Of a stretch of 34,494 bases of DNA, positions 8,009-15,767 are shown one piece after another (position 1 is the first letter of the stretch; every line of letters begins with the position of its first letter). A program made the translations under genes and the position numbers. A model generated the notes under the pieces. It did not search any database. It saw nothing but the letters and a program-made list of their open reading frames with translations, and was not told the origin of the DNA. The DNA is from Roseinatronobacter sp. (GTDB lineage: Bacteria > Pseudomonadota > Alphaproteobacteria > Rhodobacterales > Rhodobacteraceae): assembly GCA_022565265.1 (NCBI GenBank), contig JAIUNA010000003.1, positions 1 to 34,494 of the forward strand, in the 5' to 3' direction.

Positions 8009-8386
8009 TTGAGTGAAAAGCGCGCCACGCTTCGGCTGGACAAATGGCTTTGGCAGGCGCGCTTTGTCAAATCCCGCAGCCTTGCGGTTGCCTTGATCGA
8101 AGGCCCCGGTGTCAGGGTGAATGCCAGCCGTATTGCCAAGCCCGGCTATGGCGTTGGTGAGGGCGAGGGGCTGACATTCGCACTTGGCGAACGGGTGGTT
8201 ATTGTGCGTATTTTAGCCCTCGGTACGCGCCGCGGCCCTGCGCCAGAGGCGCGCGCGCTGTATGACGATCTCTCGCCCCCGCCGCCCCCGCCCGATTTAT
8301 CACGCCCCAAGCGCGAAGCGGGCGGGCGCCCCGACAAACAGGCCAGACGCCGATTTGATGCCGTACACTCGCAGACGCTTGATTGA
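8009..8386 (+). CDS. S4-domain RNA-binding protein, Hsp15/HslR-like
   Basis: A 125-residue protein with an N-terminal S4 fold: [15 protein letters not shown] (residues 9-23) and a GPGVRVN turn are diagnostic. Hsp15 (HslR) of E. coli binds 50S subunits carrying stalled nascent chains; this protein is of similar size, with a basic tail ([15 protein letters not shown]). It starts with TTG at 8009, four bases after the helicase stop, with GACAGG just upstream. Cotranscription with the helicase and ferredoxin fits the order commonly seen in alphaproteobacteria. An exact Hsp15 function is inferred from the domain and size. Confidence 0.88.
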   Translation: MSEKRATLRLDKWLWQARFVKSRSLAVALIEGPGVRVNASRIAKPGYGVGEGEGLTFALGERVVIVRILALGTRRGPAPEARALYDDLSPPPPPPDLSRPKREAGGRPDKQARRRFDAVHSQTLD

Positions 8387-8457
8387 TCGGCAGGGCTGGA
8401 TTATGTCCCCTCCGACCCAAGCGCAACCGCGCAGACCAAAAGACTAAGGATGCTTTC

Positions 8458-8796
8458 ATGACTTATGTGGTGATCGACAATTGCATTGCCTGCAAATACA
8501 CTGATTGTGTCGAGGTCTGCCCAGTTGAGTGTTTCTATGAGGGGGAGAACATGTTGGTGATCCACCCCGATGAATGTATCGATTGCGGTGTGTGCGAGCC
8601 GGAATGCCCTGCAGATGCCATCCGCCCCGATACCGAGCCGGAAATGGAAGAATGGGTTGAATTCAACCGCAAGTATTCCTTGAAGTGGCCGGTCATCATC
8701 ACCAAGAAAGACCCGCTTCCAGAAGCGGCAGACCGCGATGGCGAAACAGGCAAACGCGAGAAATATTTCTCCGAAGCGCCCGGCGAAGGCGGCTGA
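8458..8796 (+). CDS. fdxA: Seven-iron ferredoxin (3Fe-4S and 4Fe-4S)
   Basis: A 112-residue ferredoxin of the FdxA / Azotobacter FdI type. Cysteines 9, 17 and 50 are placed to ligate the 3Fe-4S cluster. Cysteines 21, 40, 43 and 46 are placed for the 4Fe-4S cluster. Additional cysteines at 12 and 25 match other family members. It is a soluble low-potential electron carrier. AAGGA eight bases before the ATG at 8458 fixes the start. The C-terminal extension after about residue 60 is typical of the alphaproteobacterial form. It follows the S4 gene by 71 bases and precedes carD. Its redox partner is not indicated by the neighbourhood. Confidence 0.95.
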   Translation: MTYVVIDNCIACKYTDCVEVCPVECFYEGENMLVIHPDECIDCGVCEPECPADAIRPDTEPEMEEWVEFNRKYSLKWPVIITKKDPLPEAADRDGETGKREKYFSEAPGEGG

Positions 8797-8847
8797 ACCG
8801 CGCGCGACTCTCGCGCAGGTGTGTCGTGATTCTGTCACCAACGCGCT

Positions 8848-8875
8848 TTGATTCGTGGCTTTTTTGTGTTATAGA
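8848..8875 (+). promoter_or_regulatory. Sigma-70-like promoter upstream of carD
   Basis: TTGATT (8848-8853) and TATAGA (8870-8875) are separated by 16 bases. This is the best promoter match noticed in the window and lies in an AT-rich patch after fdxA. Transcription would start near 8882. That places the intrinsic terminator at 8905-8932 inside the transcript leader, about 90 bases before carD. Confidence 0.55.
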
Positions 8876-8904
8876 ATCATCTGTCATAGAAAACAGCCCC
8901 AACC

Positions 8905-8932
8905 CGGCAGTGCTGCCAGCTGCCGTTTTTTT
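8905..8932 (+). terminator. Intrinsic terminator within the fdxA-carD interval
   Basis: The stem CGGCAG/CTGCCG (8905-8910 and 8920-8925) with a 9-base loop is followed by seven T residues, a textbook Rho-independent terminator. It may end the fdxA operon. Because a good promoter lies just upstream, it may also attenuate carD or end a short RNA of about 50 bases. Confidence 0.75.
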
Positions 8933-8955
8933 GTCGAAAAGCGATCGGGTCTTGC

Positions 8956-8981
8956 AGGAAATCCAATTTCCTGAGGAAATT
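8956..8981 (+). promoter_or_regulatory. Overlapping inverted repeats before carD
   Basis: Three short segments occur in a row: AGGAAAT (8956-8962), ATTTCCT (8966-8972) and AGGAAAT (8974-8980). The middle one can pair with either the first or the last, giving mutually exclusive hairpins with 3-base loops. Alternatively it is a protein-binding site made of alternating half-sites. It lies about 40 bases before the carD start codon. Confidence 0.45.
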
Positions 8982-9019
8982 CTTTTGCTTTGATAACGGG
9001 GCCAAAGGGGAAGATGTGA

Positions 9020-9529
9020 ATGTCGAAGACCAAGAAATCCGAGTTTCGTCCCAATGAGTATGTTGTCTATCCTGCCCATGGTGTCGGGCAGATCATCTCT
9101 ATCGAAGAGCAGGAAATTGCCGGGCTGAAGCTGGAACTTTTCGTCATTTCCTTCGAGAAAGAAAAAATGACCCTGCGCGTGCCGACCAACAAGGCAGCGA
9201 CTGTGGGGATGCGCTCGCTCTCCTCGCCTGAACTGGTGAACAAGGCGCTTGCCACGCTAAAGGGCAAAGCGCGTGTGAAGCGTGCCATGTGGTCGCGCCG
9301 GGCGCAGGAATATGAGCAGAAAATCAATTCCGGCGATTTGCTGGCGATTGCCGAAGTGGTGCGCGATCTGCACCGCAACGACGATCAGCGCGAGCAATCG
9401 TATTCCGAACGCCAGCTATATGAAGCCGCGCTGGAGCGTCTGACCCGCGAAGTGGCCGCAGTGGCAGGCGGGGATGAAGCGGTGGCGCAAAAGCAGGTCA
9501 ATGACATGCTGGTTTCTCGCGCGGCTTGA
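9020..9529 (+). CDS. CarD-family transcriptional regulator
   Basis: A 169-residue CarD/CdnL protein. The N-terminal RNA polymerase-interacting domain is evident from NEYVVYPAHGVGQI (residues 12-25) and the following beta-rich Tudor-like segment. The C-terminal half is helical and charged, as in the DNA-contacting domain. CarD binds the RNA polymerase beta subunit and stabilises open complexes at promoters; in alphaproteobacteria CdnL influences biosynthetic and ribosomal genes. The ATG at 9020 has GGGGAAG about 7 bases upstream. A strong terminator follows directly. The upstream leader is complex and suggests its own expression is controlled. Confidence 0.95.
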   Translation: MSKTKKSEFRPNEYVVYPAHGVGQIISIEEQEIAGLKLELFVISFEKEKMTLRVPTNKAATVGMRSLSSPELVNKALATLKGKARVKRAMWSRRAQEYEQKINSGDLLAIAEVVRDLHRNDDQREQSYSERQLYEAALERLTREVAAVAGGDEAVAQKQVNDMLVSRAA

Positions 9530-9549
9530 GCCGGTGACGAAACCATGAC

Positions 9550-9575
9550 AAAAGCCCGCGCAAGCGGGCTTTTTT
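9550..9575 (+). terminator. Intrinsic terminator after carD
   Basis: The sequence AAAAGCCCGC, a short loop, then GCGGGCTTTTTT forms a perfect stem with a run of six T residues 20 bases past the carD stop codon. Confidence 0.93.
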
Positions 9576-9667
9576 CGTGGCGCAAAGGCCGATCAAGGGC
9601 TTGCCCAAGGGCTTTGGGCTGGTCTAAACACGCGGCCACAGCGCTTTCAGCACGCTAGGGGGATATC

Positions 9668-10408
9668 ATGGCAGGCCACTCCAAATGGGCCAATATTCAG
9701 CATCGCAAAGGCCGTCAGGACAAGTTGCGTGCGAAATTGTTTTCAAAGCTTTCCAAGGAGATCACGGTTGCCGCCAAGATGGGCGATCCAGACCCGGATA
9801 AAAATCCGCGTCTGCGGCTGGCGGTGAAAGAAGCCAAGGCCGTGTCCATGCCCAAGGAAAATATTGAACGCGCGATCAAGAAATCACAGGGCGGCGATGC
9901 CGAAAGCTATGATGAAATTCGCTATGAGGGCTATGGCCCCAGCGGCGTGGCTGTGATTGTCGAGGCAATGACAGATAACCGCAATCGCACTGCCTCCAAT
10001 GTGCGTTCGACCTTTGCCAAAAATGGCGGCAATCTGGGCGAGACAGGCTCTGTTGCCTTCATGTTCGATCGTAAGGGGCAGGTGATTTATCCGGCCTCTG
10101 CGGGCGATGCCGATACGATCATGCTGGCCGCGATAGATGCAGGCGCTGAAGATGTGGAAACTTCGCAAGACGGGCATGTGATCTGGTGTGCCGATACCGA
10201 TCTGGGCGCCGTTGCCGCTGCATTGGAAGCGGCGCTTGGCGATGCTGACAGCACCAAACTTGTCTGGAAACCCCAAACCACCACAGAGCTTGATCTGGAT
10301 GCTGCGCGCGCCCTGATGAAGCTGATTGACGCTTTGGAAGATGACGATGATGTGCAGAATGTCACTGCGAATTTCGAAGTCTCTGATGCAGTGATGGCCG
10401 AGTTGTAA
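9668..10408 (+). CDS. YebC/PmpR-family regulatory protein
   Basis: This 246-residue protein opens with the family signature [18 protein letters not shown]. Further conserved blocks are the IERAIKK segment, [11 protein letters not shown] and NRTASNVR. YebC/TACO1 proteins were long called transcriptional regulators. More recent work links several members to translation, including relief of ribosome stalling at polyproline in YebC2-type proteins. The sequence alone does not decide between these roles. A good purine-rich ribosome-binding site (AGGGGGA) precedes the ATG at 9668. It is monocistronic, between the carD terminator and a hairpin at 10418. Confidence 0.95.
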   Translation: MAGHSKWANIQHRKGRQDKLRAKLFSKLSKEITVAAKMGDPDPDKNPRLRLAVKEAKAVSMPKENIERAIKKSQGGDAESYDEIRYEGYGPSGVAVIVEAMTDNRNRTASNVRSTFAKNGGNLGETGSVAFMFDRKGQVIYPASAGDADTIMLAAIDAGAEDVETSQDGHVIWCADTDLGAVAAALEAALGDADSTKLVWKPQTTTELDLDAARALMKLIDALEDDDDVQNVTANFEVSDAVMAEL

Positions 10409-10417
10409 GGCGGAAAC

Positions 10418-10442
10418 CGCCTGCCGTGGCTTGCGGCAGGCG
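10418..10442. terminator. Hairpin between convergent yebC and EamA genes
   Basis: A 9-base stem CGCCTGCCG/CGGCAGGCG with a 7-base loop lies between the two convergent stop codons. The T run on the plus side is short (ATTTA), so termination efficiency is uncertain. Confidence 0.65.
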
Positions 10443-10444
10443 AT

Positions 10445-11341
10445 TTACACCACTGGCAGGGTTGCGCGGGTCTGTTTGCGCAAGACTGCCTCGCGCCATG
10501 TGATGAACACGACTGATCCCATGATCACCGCCCCCCCCAGAATGACAAAGGCATCCGCTGGCTCTCCAAACGCGACCGTGCCCAAGATAACGGCCCAGAC
10601 AAGCTGCAAAAAGGTGACAGGCTGCGTGACTGTGACAGGAGCAGCCGCGAAAGCCAGTGTCATGGTGTAATGTCCGGCTGTGGCAAATGCCGCGACCAGA
10701 AATAGCCAGAAAATCTGTATGGGTGTAGGGGGAACCCAGACCATCCATGCAAATGGCGCAAGACAAAGCGTAACCGTGATAGACAGCATTGCCACCACCA
10801 GCGATGGTGCCATCTGGCCTGACATGATTTTGGCAATCAGATAAGATGCCGCAAAGAAAATTGCCGTCCCGATCATGGCAACATGGCCCGGAGAGATTTC
10901 GCGCAGGCCGGGCCGCAAGATGATCAGCGCCCCAAGAAAGGCAATCAGCACGGCAATCACGCGGCGCGCCGTCAGTCTTTCGCCCAGAAACAGGGCCGCC
11001 CCCAGCGTGATGTATATGGGCGAAAGATAATTCATCGCCGTGACCTCTGACATCGGGATCTGGGTCATCGCATAAAACCACAAGATCACCCCCAGCGCAT
11101 GGATCAGCCCGCGCAGGCCCAGAAGGGCAAGTGTGGGGCGGCTGAATCTCGCGCGCCGCAAGGCCGATAGCAGCGGCAGCAGAAACACCACCCCAAGCAA
11201 ATAGCGCAAAAATGCCGATTGTGCGGCGGGCATGTCATCGCCCAGATATTTGACAAGGGCCGTAACCGCAACAAAGCAAAAGCCTGTCACAGCCATCCAG
11301 AAAATACCAACAAGCGGGCGGTGGGGCGATTTGCTTATCAT
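10445..11341 (-). CDS. EamA/DMT-family transporter
   Basis: A 298-residue integral membrane protein with about ten hydrophobic helices arranged as two EamA repeats, as in the drug/metabolite transporter superfamily. The first repeat includes the conserved R.LLG segment after helix 2 and the proline-rich SEVTAMNYLSPIY segment. The second repeat ends with GEPADAFVILGGAVI. Substrates of this family range from amino acids to metabolites and cannot be predicted. The start at 11341 lacks a clear Shine-Dalgarno. It lies 60 bases downstream of the CckA-like gene on the same strand and could share its transcript. Confidence 0.9.
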   Translation of the reverse strand: MISKSPHRPLVGIFWMAVTGFCFVAVTALVKYLGDDMPAAQSAFLRYLLGVVFLLPLLSALRRARFSRPTLALLGLRGLIHALGVILWFYAMTQIPMSEVTAMNYLSPIYITLGAALFLGERLTARRVIAVLIAFLGALIILRPGLREISPGHVAMIGTAIFFAASYLIAKIMSGQMAPSLVVAMLSITVTLCLAPFAWMVWVPPTPIQIFWLFLVAAFATAGHYTMTLAFAAAPVTVTQPVTFLQLVWAVILGTVAFGEPADAFVILGGAVIMGSVVFITWREAVLRKQTRATLPVV

Positions 11342-11401
11342 GTGCAGTACGTCGCATGTCTTGCGCGTTACGGCAAGCCTGTGCCTCCGGCGCTGTCGGG
11401 C

Positions 11402-13735
11402 TTAGGCGGCCTCGTGGCGTTTGCGCAGTTGCGCATTTACGGCATCGGTGAATTCCACCAGCGAGAAGGGCTTGCCCAGAAAGGCCGCATTCCCGATTCG
11501 TGCTTGCGCGGCAAGGTGGCTGTCCTCCGCATATCCCGACATGAACAGTACCGGCGTATCGACAAAGCGGTCGCGGATCTCCATGATCCAGCCGGGGCCA
11601 TCCAGCCCCGGCATGATCACATCTGTGACAAAGCAATCAGGCCGGATTTTCGGATCTTGCAGAATTTGCAGCGCGGCCTCGCCACTTTCTGCAGCCAGCA
11701 CCCTGTGGCCTTGCAATTCCAGCGCGCGGGCCGCGAAAGAGCGTACAGGCGCTTCATCTTCCACCAGCAGGATCAGCGCTTGGGGCGTGCCAAGCACAGA
11801 TTTTTGCAAAATGGCCGGGGTTGGGCTGTCAACGGATTTCGCATCGCGCGGTTGCGCCACAAAATACAAGGTAAAGGTCGTGCCCACCCCTTCTTCTCTA
11901 TCGAAAAAGATATAGCCGCCAGATTGCTTTACGATACCGTACACGGTGGACAGCCCCAACCCCGTGCCTTCGCCTTGCCGTTTGGTGGTAAAGAAGGGAT
12001 CGAATATTTTGGATAAAAGCGCCTGCGGAATGCCTGTTCCATCGTCACTGATTTTGATCTGGGTGTAGTCGCCGGGTGGCAGTTCCACCCGATCACGCTC
12101 CAACCCTTTGGGCAGGGGACAGGCGCGTGTCTCGATTCGGATTTCGCCGCCCATGGGCAGGGCGTCACGCGCATTGACAACCAAATTCATCATCACTTGT
12201 TCAAATTGGCGCTTGTCAGAACGGATGGGCGCCACGCCCGTGCCATGGCGCAGGCTGAGGGTGATCTTCTCGCCCACCAGCCGGTTGAGAAGGTGGATGA
12301 CATCCTCCATCGTTTCTTGCAAATCCAGTGTGACAAATTGCAGGCTTTGCTTGCGCGACAGCGCCAGCAACTGCCGCACAAGGGCTGCGGCGCGATTGCA
12401 GTTTTGCTGTATTTGCGTCAGGTCTGGATAATCCGGGTCATGGCGGTCATGGCGCAGCATCAGCAGATCGCAATGCCCGGCGATGGCGGTCAGAAGATTG
12501 TTGAAATCATGCGCCACGCCGCCGGCAAGCTGGCCGATGGCCTGCATTTTCTGGCTTTGTGTGAATTTCGCTTCCAGTGATTTGAACTCGGTCACATCCG
12601 ACAGGACAGCGACCAGCCCCTTGCTTGCATCCTGTTCTGTCAGGCACAGGCTGACTTTCAGATATGTCTCGCTTGCGCTGCGGCTGAGGCGGAGGATTTC
12701 GGTTGCGCGGGCAAGACGGCGGGTCGAGATGTCGCCAATCCATTCTGTCACAGGCCTGCCCAACCCTTCCAGAATATCACTGAGCAGTGGCAATTCCTCT
12801 GGCCGCAAATGCAGCAGTCGCCGCGCCTCGTCATTGAGGGTTAGCAACTGCCCTTGAGTATCCAGATGCGCAATGCCGATGGGCAGGTTTTGGGGCTGTA
12901 TCGTGGTCACGGGCGCGATGTCTTGCGCAGCGGGGATGGGCAGGAACAAGATGATTTCTGCATCGCCCGTGGGCGCGTGCAGGCGGATCACATGCTGTGG
13001 CCCGTGCAGATGGGGTGTGTCTATCCATGTGGCACGCCCGGTTTCGGGCAATTTGCGCGGAAACAGCATATCGATGCGAAAAGGCAAATCGCCAAGCTGT
13101 GCGCGCAAATCCGGGCTGGCATAGCTTAGCCGCCCCTCTGGCGTGAAATACATCATCTGAAAAGGCAGGGAATCACGCCAATCCGTCATTGGGGGCAGGG
13201 TGATGCGCCATAACAGCTGATCCCTGCCAAATTCTTCCACCTGATAGGCGCGCTCATGTCCGGGAAGATCGTGGCGATGATGGGCAATGCCTTCTTCCTG
13301 CGTGCGGGCCTGCATGTTGGTGATGAATGTCTCTGGTTCGGCATGCCAGACGGAAAGGGACGTGTGCATCGTCTCGCCCGGCTGCAGGCCAGCGCGGGCA
13401 CTGGCGGTGGCATTGCTCCACAAGATCATTGCATCGCAGCTTCGTACCAGTGCGCAGGCTTGTGCGCTTTGGCCCAAAAGCTGTTCCAGAAGCGCCATGT
13501 CGCGCGCGTTCATCCAGCGCCTGTGCCGCCCCAGCATACTGGCCATTGCGGCCAGAAGCACCAGCGCGCTGCCAGCCAAAAGCGCAGTCATGGTTATGAC
13601 GGGCGCAACCGGAAGTGTGGCGATGGCGCAGAATGCCAGGCCCACAAGGGCCATTGCCCGAAGGCTTGATATGCTCATGCGGCCAAGATATGTGTCAGTT
13701 TCCTGCAAAAAGGCCGTAAAATTCTGAAATGCCAC
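11402..13735 (-). CDS. cckA: CckA-like hybrid sensor histidine kinase
   Basis: This 777-residue membrane kinase has two N-terminal hydrophobic helices (about 25-70) and a degenerate PAS-like region (about 80-380). The dimerisation H box is GGVAHDFNN with His409. The catalytic ATPase domain has N517/N521, DDGTGIP at 564-570 and a GTGLGL G-box. The C-terminal receiver has phospho-acceptor Asp705, Ser733 and Lys755. The H box and the receiver segments TDVIMPGLDGP and FMSGYAED closely match CckA, which phosphorylates CtrA through ChpT. In Rhodobacterales that pathway governs motility, gene-transfer agents and related traits rather than viability. The GTG at 13735 is chosen because AGGG stands 7 bases upstream. 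Downstream of rsmB on the same strand. Confidence 0.9.
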   Translation of the reverse strand: MAFQNFTAFLQETDTYLGRMSISSLRAMALVGLAFCAIATLPVAPVITMTALLAGSALVLLAAMASMLGRHRRWMNARDMALLEQLLGQSAQACALVRSCDAMILWSNATASARAGLQPGETMHTSLSVWHAEPETFITNMQARTQEEGIAHHRHDLPGHERAYQVEEFGRDQLLWRITLPPMTDWRDSLPFQMMYFTPEGRLSYASPDLRAQLGDLPFRIDMLFPRKLPETGRATWIDTPHLHGPQHVIRLHAPTGDAEIILFLPIPAAQDIAPVTTIQPQNLPIGIAHLDTQGQLLTLNDEARRLLHLRPEELPLLSDILEGLGRPVTEWIGDISTRRLARATEILRLSRSASETYLKVSLCLTEQDASKGLVAVLSDVTEFKSLEAKFTQSQKMQAIGQLAGGVAHDFNNLLTAIAGHCDLLMLRHDRHDPDYPDLTQIQQNCNRAAALVRQLLALSRKQSLQFVTLDLQETMEDVIHLLNRLVGEKITLSLRHGTGVAPIRSDKRQFEQVMMNLVVNARDALPMGGEIRIETRACPLPKGLERDRVELPPGDYTQIKISDDGTGIPQALLSKIFDPFFTTKRQGEGTGLGLSTVYGIVKQSGGYIFFDREEGVGTTFTLYFVAQPRDAKSVDSPTPAILQKSVLGTPQALILLVEDEAPVRSFAARALELQGHRVLAAESGEAALQILQDPKIRPDCFVTDVIMPGLDGPGWIMEIRDRFVDTPVLFMSGYAEDSHLAAQARIGNAAFLGKPFSLVEFTDAVNAQLRKRHEAA

Positions 13736-13833
13736 CTATGCACCCTGTGAAAACATGCGCTGAAAATATCAAACACTGCTTAAATTAAGGTGAAGATACA
13801 GAGGGTCGGGCTGGATGGCAATCTGGCTGTCTG

Positions 13834-14997
13834 TCAGCCCTGGGCCGATATGTTGCGCAATACGGCAAGGTAAAACCCATCACCGCCATCTTGCGGTGTC
13901 AGGCGTTTTTCCGTTTCCAGCGTGAAATCTGGCGCGCTGCGCAGGAATCCTGCGATCTGGGTGCCATTCTCGCATGCCAGAAGCGAACAGGTAACATAGG
14001 CCAGCGCGCCGCCGGGTGTTACATGCGGCCGGGCTTTTTGCAGGATATCTGCCTGACACTGTGTCAGCTCTTGCAGCCGCGCGGGCGTGAGCCGCCATTT
14101 GGCATCCGGGCTGCGCCGCCAACTGCCAGAGCCGGAGCAGGGCACATCTGTCAGCACCAGATCAAACCTGCCGCACGCAGCCTCTGTCAGGGCAATGCGC
14201 GCTTGCGCGCGCGCCGCGCGGGCAGGCAGATCGCGCATGCGCGCTGGCGCGGCATCATGTGCTGTAACAACTGCCCCAAGCGCCGCCAGCGCCAGCGATT
14301 TGCCGCCGCCGCCTGCACAGTAATCCAGCACGCGCGCTCCGCGTAAGGGTGGCAAGGCCAGGATCACGGCTTGCGAAGCCACATCCTGCAAATCGATCAG
14401 CCCATCCAGATAGGCCGCGCTTGACAGCACGGCGCGCGCATTTTCGGTAACTTCCAGCGCGGAAGTTGCAAGCAGGTGGGGCCGGGTTATGATCCCTTCG
14501 GCGGCAAGTGACGCTTGCGCCGCGTCCGTTGTGATGCGCGAGGTATTGACACGCAAAAAGACTGGGGCGCGCTGGCGCAGCGCGCCCATGACAGGCGCGA
14601 AATCAGCGCCAAGGCTGGCGCGCAGTTCTGGTTCCAGCCAGTCGGGGCAATCCAGCGCGACGGTGGCGGGCATGGGGGGCGGGAGATGTGCCGCTTCCGT
14701 CGCCGAGAGAGGGGCAGGGGCATGGCCTATTCCGGTGAATATCTCATCCGGGGCATGGCCTGCGGCGTGTACTCCCCCAAGGATAAGCCCGCGCCCGCTT
14801 TCCGCGCCGCCCAGATGCGCGAAGGAGCGCTTGCAACGCAAGGCATCAAACACAAGATCGCGGATGGCTGCGCGATCCTTGGAGCCTGCAAAGCGGCTGG
14901 CGCGCGCCCATGTTGTGAGCGCCTGTTCGGCGGGGCTGCCTGAGAGAATGCGATCGAGAATTTCGATAGCGGCCTGATGGCGGGCGGCGGGGGTCAT
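13834..14997 (-). CDS. RsmB/NOP-family RNA m5C methyltransferase
   Basis: A 387-residue SAM-dependent RNA cytosine-C5 methyltransferase. The N-terminal helical NusB-like region (about 1-130) precedes the Rossmann domain with SAM motif YCAGGGGKS (226-234). Both catalytic cysteines are present: PC in motif IV (Cys287, in TDVPCSGSG) and TC in motif VI (Cys337, in VTCSLLACEN). RsmB methylates C967 of 16S rRNA in E. coli; the total length is shorter than the E. coli enzyme, so orthology is likely rather than certain. The ATG at 14997 has GAAAG upstream. The gene lies 98 bases before the CckA-like gene on the same strand. Confidence 0.9.
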   Translation of the reverse strand: MTPAARHQAAIEILDRILSGSPAEQALTTWARASRFAGSKDRAAIRDLVFDALRCKRSFAHLGGAESGRGLILGGVHAAGHAPDEIFTGIGHAPAPLSATEAAHLPPPMPATVALDCPDWLEPELRASLGADFAPVMGALRQRAPVFLRVNTSRITTDAAQASLAAEGIITRPHLLATSALEVTENARAVLSSAAYLDGLIDLQDVASQAVILALPPLRGARVLDYCAGGGGKSLALAALGAVVTAHDAAPARMRDLPARAARAQARIALTEAACGRFDLVLTDVPCSGSGSWRRSPDAKWRLTPARLQELTQCQADILQKARPHVTPGGALAYVTCSLLACENGTQIAGFLRSAPDFTLETEKRLTPQDGGDGFYLAVLRNISAQG

Positions 14998-15059
14998 GTG
15001 GTGTCTTTCGGGTATGGGTTTGGCGATGTCCTAGCAGGTTGGGCGTGCCGGGGGAAGCC

Positions 15060-15141
15060 GGGGCCGCCTGCAGGGGCGCCCGCCCACCCACCCTGTCGGG
15101 CGGCGCATGCGCGCAGCCCTCGCGCCCCTGCAGGCGGCCCC
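15060..15141. repeat. 19-base perfect inverted repeat, 44-base spacer
   Basis: The left arm GGGGCCGCCTGCAGGGGCG (15060-15078) and the right arm at 15123-15141 are exact reverse complements. The spacer itself contains GCGCATGCGC-type palindromes. The arms could form a long cruciform or hairpin just upstream of the RsmB-type gene. The symmetry is direct observation; a mobile or REP-like nature is inference. Confidence 0.75.
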
Positions 15142-15344
15142 TTGCGCGGCGGAGCGGGTGCATTCCGGCCCTTCACATGATGAGGCGCGCCTGATCCGGG
15201 CCAAGAAGTGCAGAGGGGCAGGCCGCATGATCGGGCCTTTTTTCGTGCATTGGCGCAAGCGTGTCGGCGCAGCCTGGGGGCTTTGCCGCGCATGTGCGCT
15301 GCGCGAAAATTGTTCGGTAGTATTCCGCCTGCGCCTTCAGCTTA

Positions 15345-15437
15345 GAGCGTGACGCGTTCCTTCGCAGTTACGCGACCCACTTTAACCTTACGTGGTCGCA
15401 TGTCTCTTTGCGCAAAACCGGTTCCCGGTTTTGCACG
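15345..15437. repeat. Hairpin-rich unit resembling dispersed alphaproteobacterial repeats
   Basis: Two stems are seen: GCGACCCAC with GTGGTCGC (15372-15399, one bulge) and a 10-base perfect stem GCAAAACCGG/CCGGTTTTGC (15412-15434, 3-base loop). The flank TTAGAGCGTGACGCGTTC resembles, from memory, the edge of a repeat family scattered through alphaproteobacterial intergenic regions. It abuts the stop codon of the small membrane gene at 15445 and may act as its 3' end. No second copy was noticed in this window. Confidence 0.45.
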
Positions 15438-15444
15438 ACATTTT

Positions 15445-15654
15445 CTAGCCAGAGACGATCAGGATCAGCATCACCACCATGAAAAACGCGGCCCCCACCA
15501 TGACTGTGACAAGGCCCGGCAGGCCCCAGACCATAACTGCTATGACAAGTGCGTTCAAAAATACCATCAATGCGGCCCAGATTGGCCAGGGTTCATCTTC
15601 CCTGCGCCAGTCATTGGGTTTGGATTGCGCGGGTTTGGTGTGGGACAAGGCCAT
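15445..15654 (-). CDS. Small two-helix membrane protein, paralogue A
   Basis: This 69-residue protein has a short polar N-terminus (about 20 residues) and two hydrophobic helices (about 25-45 and 48-68). I do not recognise the family. It shares its length and the pattern EPW.IWAA, then GL.GLV.VMV.AA and an I(V)xG ending with the gene at 15768-15977, so the two are tandem paralogues. GGAG 8 bases before the ATG supports translation, and its GG forms the base of a perfect hairpin at 15665-15682. A weak promoter-like pair (TTGTGC and CATAAA, 18 apart, minus strand 15722-15693) lies upstream. An inner-membrane location is inferred. Confidence 0.7.
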   Translation of the reverse strand: MALSHTKPAQSKPNDWRREDEPWPIWAALMVFLNALVIAVMVWGLPGLVTVMVGAAFFMVVMLILIVSG

Positions 15655-15664
15655 CTGATACGCT

Positions 15665-15682
15665 CCGATAAAGATTTATCGG
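15665..15682 (-). promoter_or_regulatory. Perfect inverted repeat overlapping a ribosome-binding site
   Basis: CCGATAAA and TTTATCGG flank 2 bases. On the minus strand the end of the right arm supplies the first GG of the GGAG ribosome-binding site of the small membrane gene at 15654. It could be an operator or an RNA hairpin that partly hides the ribosome-binding site. Confidence 0.5.
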
Positions 15683-15739
15683 TTACATATGTTTTATGGC
15701 CTGTCCCGTCAGCACGGCACAATGACGCGCGACCAAACC

Positions 15740-15760
15740 GCGCAGGCCACGGGCCTGCGC
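15740..15760 (-). terminator. Hairpin after small membrane paralogue B
   Basis: GCGCAGGCC and GGCCTGCGC form a 9-base stem with a 3-base loop, starting 7 bases past the stop of the gene at 15768. On the minus strand GGTTTGG follows. This is a compact, moderately convincing terminator that would separate the two paralogues into independent transcripts. Confidence 0.6.
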
Positions 15761-15767
15761 CGCCTGC

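Larger units (their letters stand above)
14998..15444. other. 447-base non-coding region with repeats
   Basis: No frame here has convincing protein features; the frames are Arg/Pro/Ala-rich by composition. It contains a 19-base perfect inverted repeat (15060-15141), a weak terminator-like hairpin with six T residues (15220-15243) and a hairpin-rich unit at the right end (15345-15437). A small RNA between about 15140 and 15245 is possible but not supported by a clear promoter. Confidence 0.6.

Noticed and set aside
13779-13789. CTTAAATTAAG palindrome upstream of the CckA-like gene as a CtrA site
   Set aside because: CtrA sites have TTAA half-sites separated by 7 bases; here the spacing is 1 base. 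It may simply be part of an AT-rich promoter.
14994-15352. Small open frames in the rsmB upstream region
   Set aside because: Arg/Pro/Ala-rich translations arise from the GC-rich inverted repeat; no ribosome-binding site or domain.
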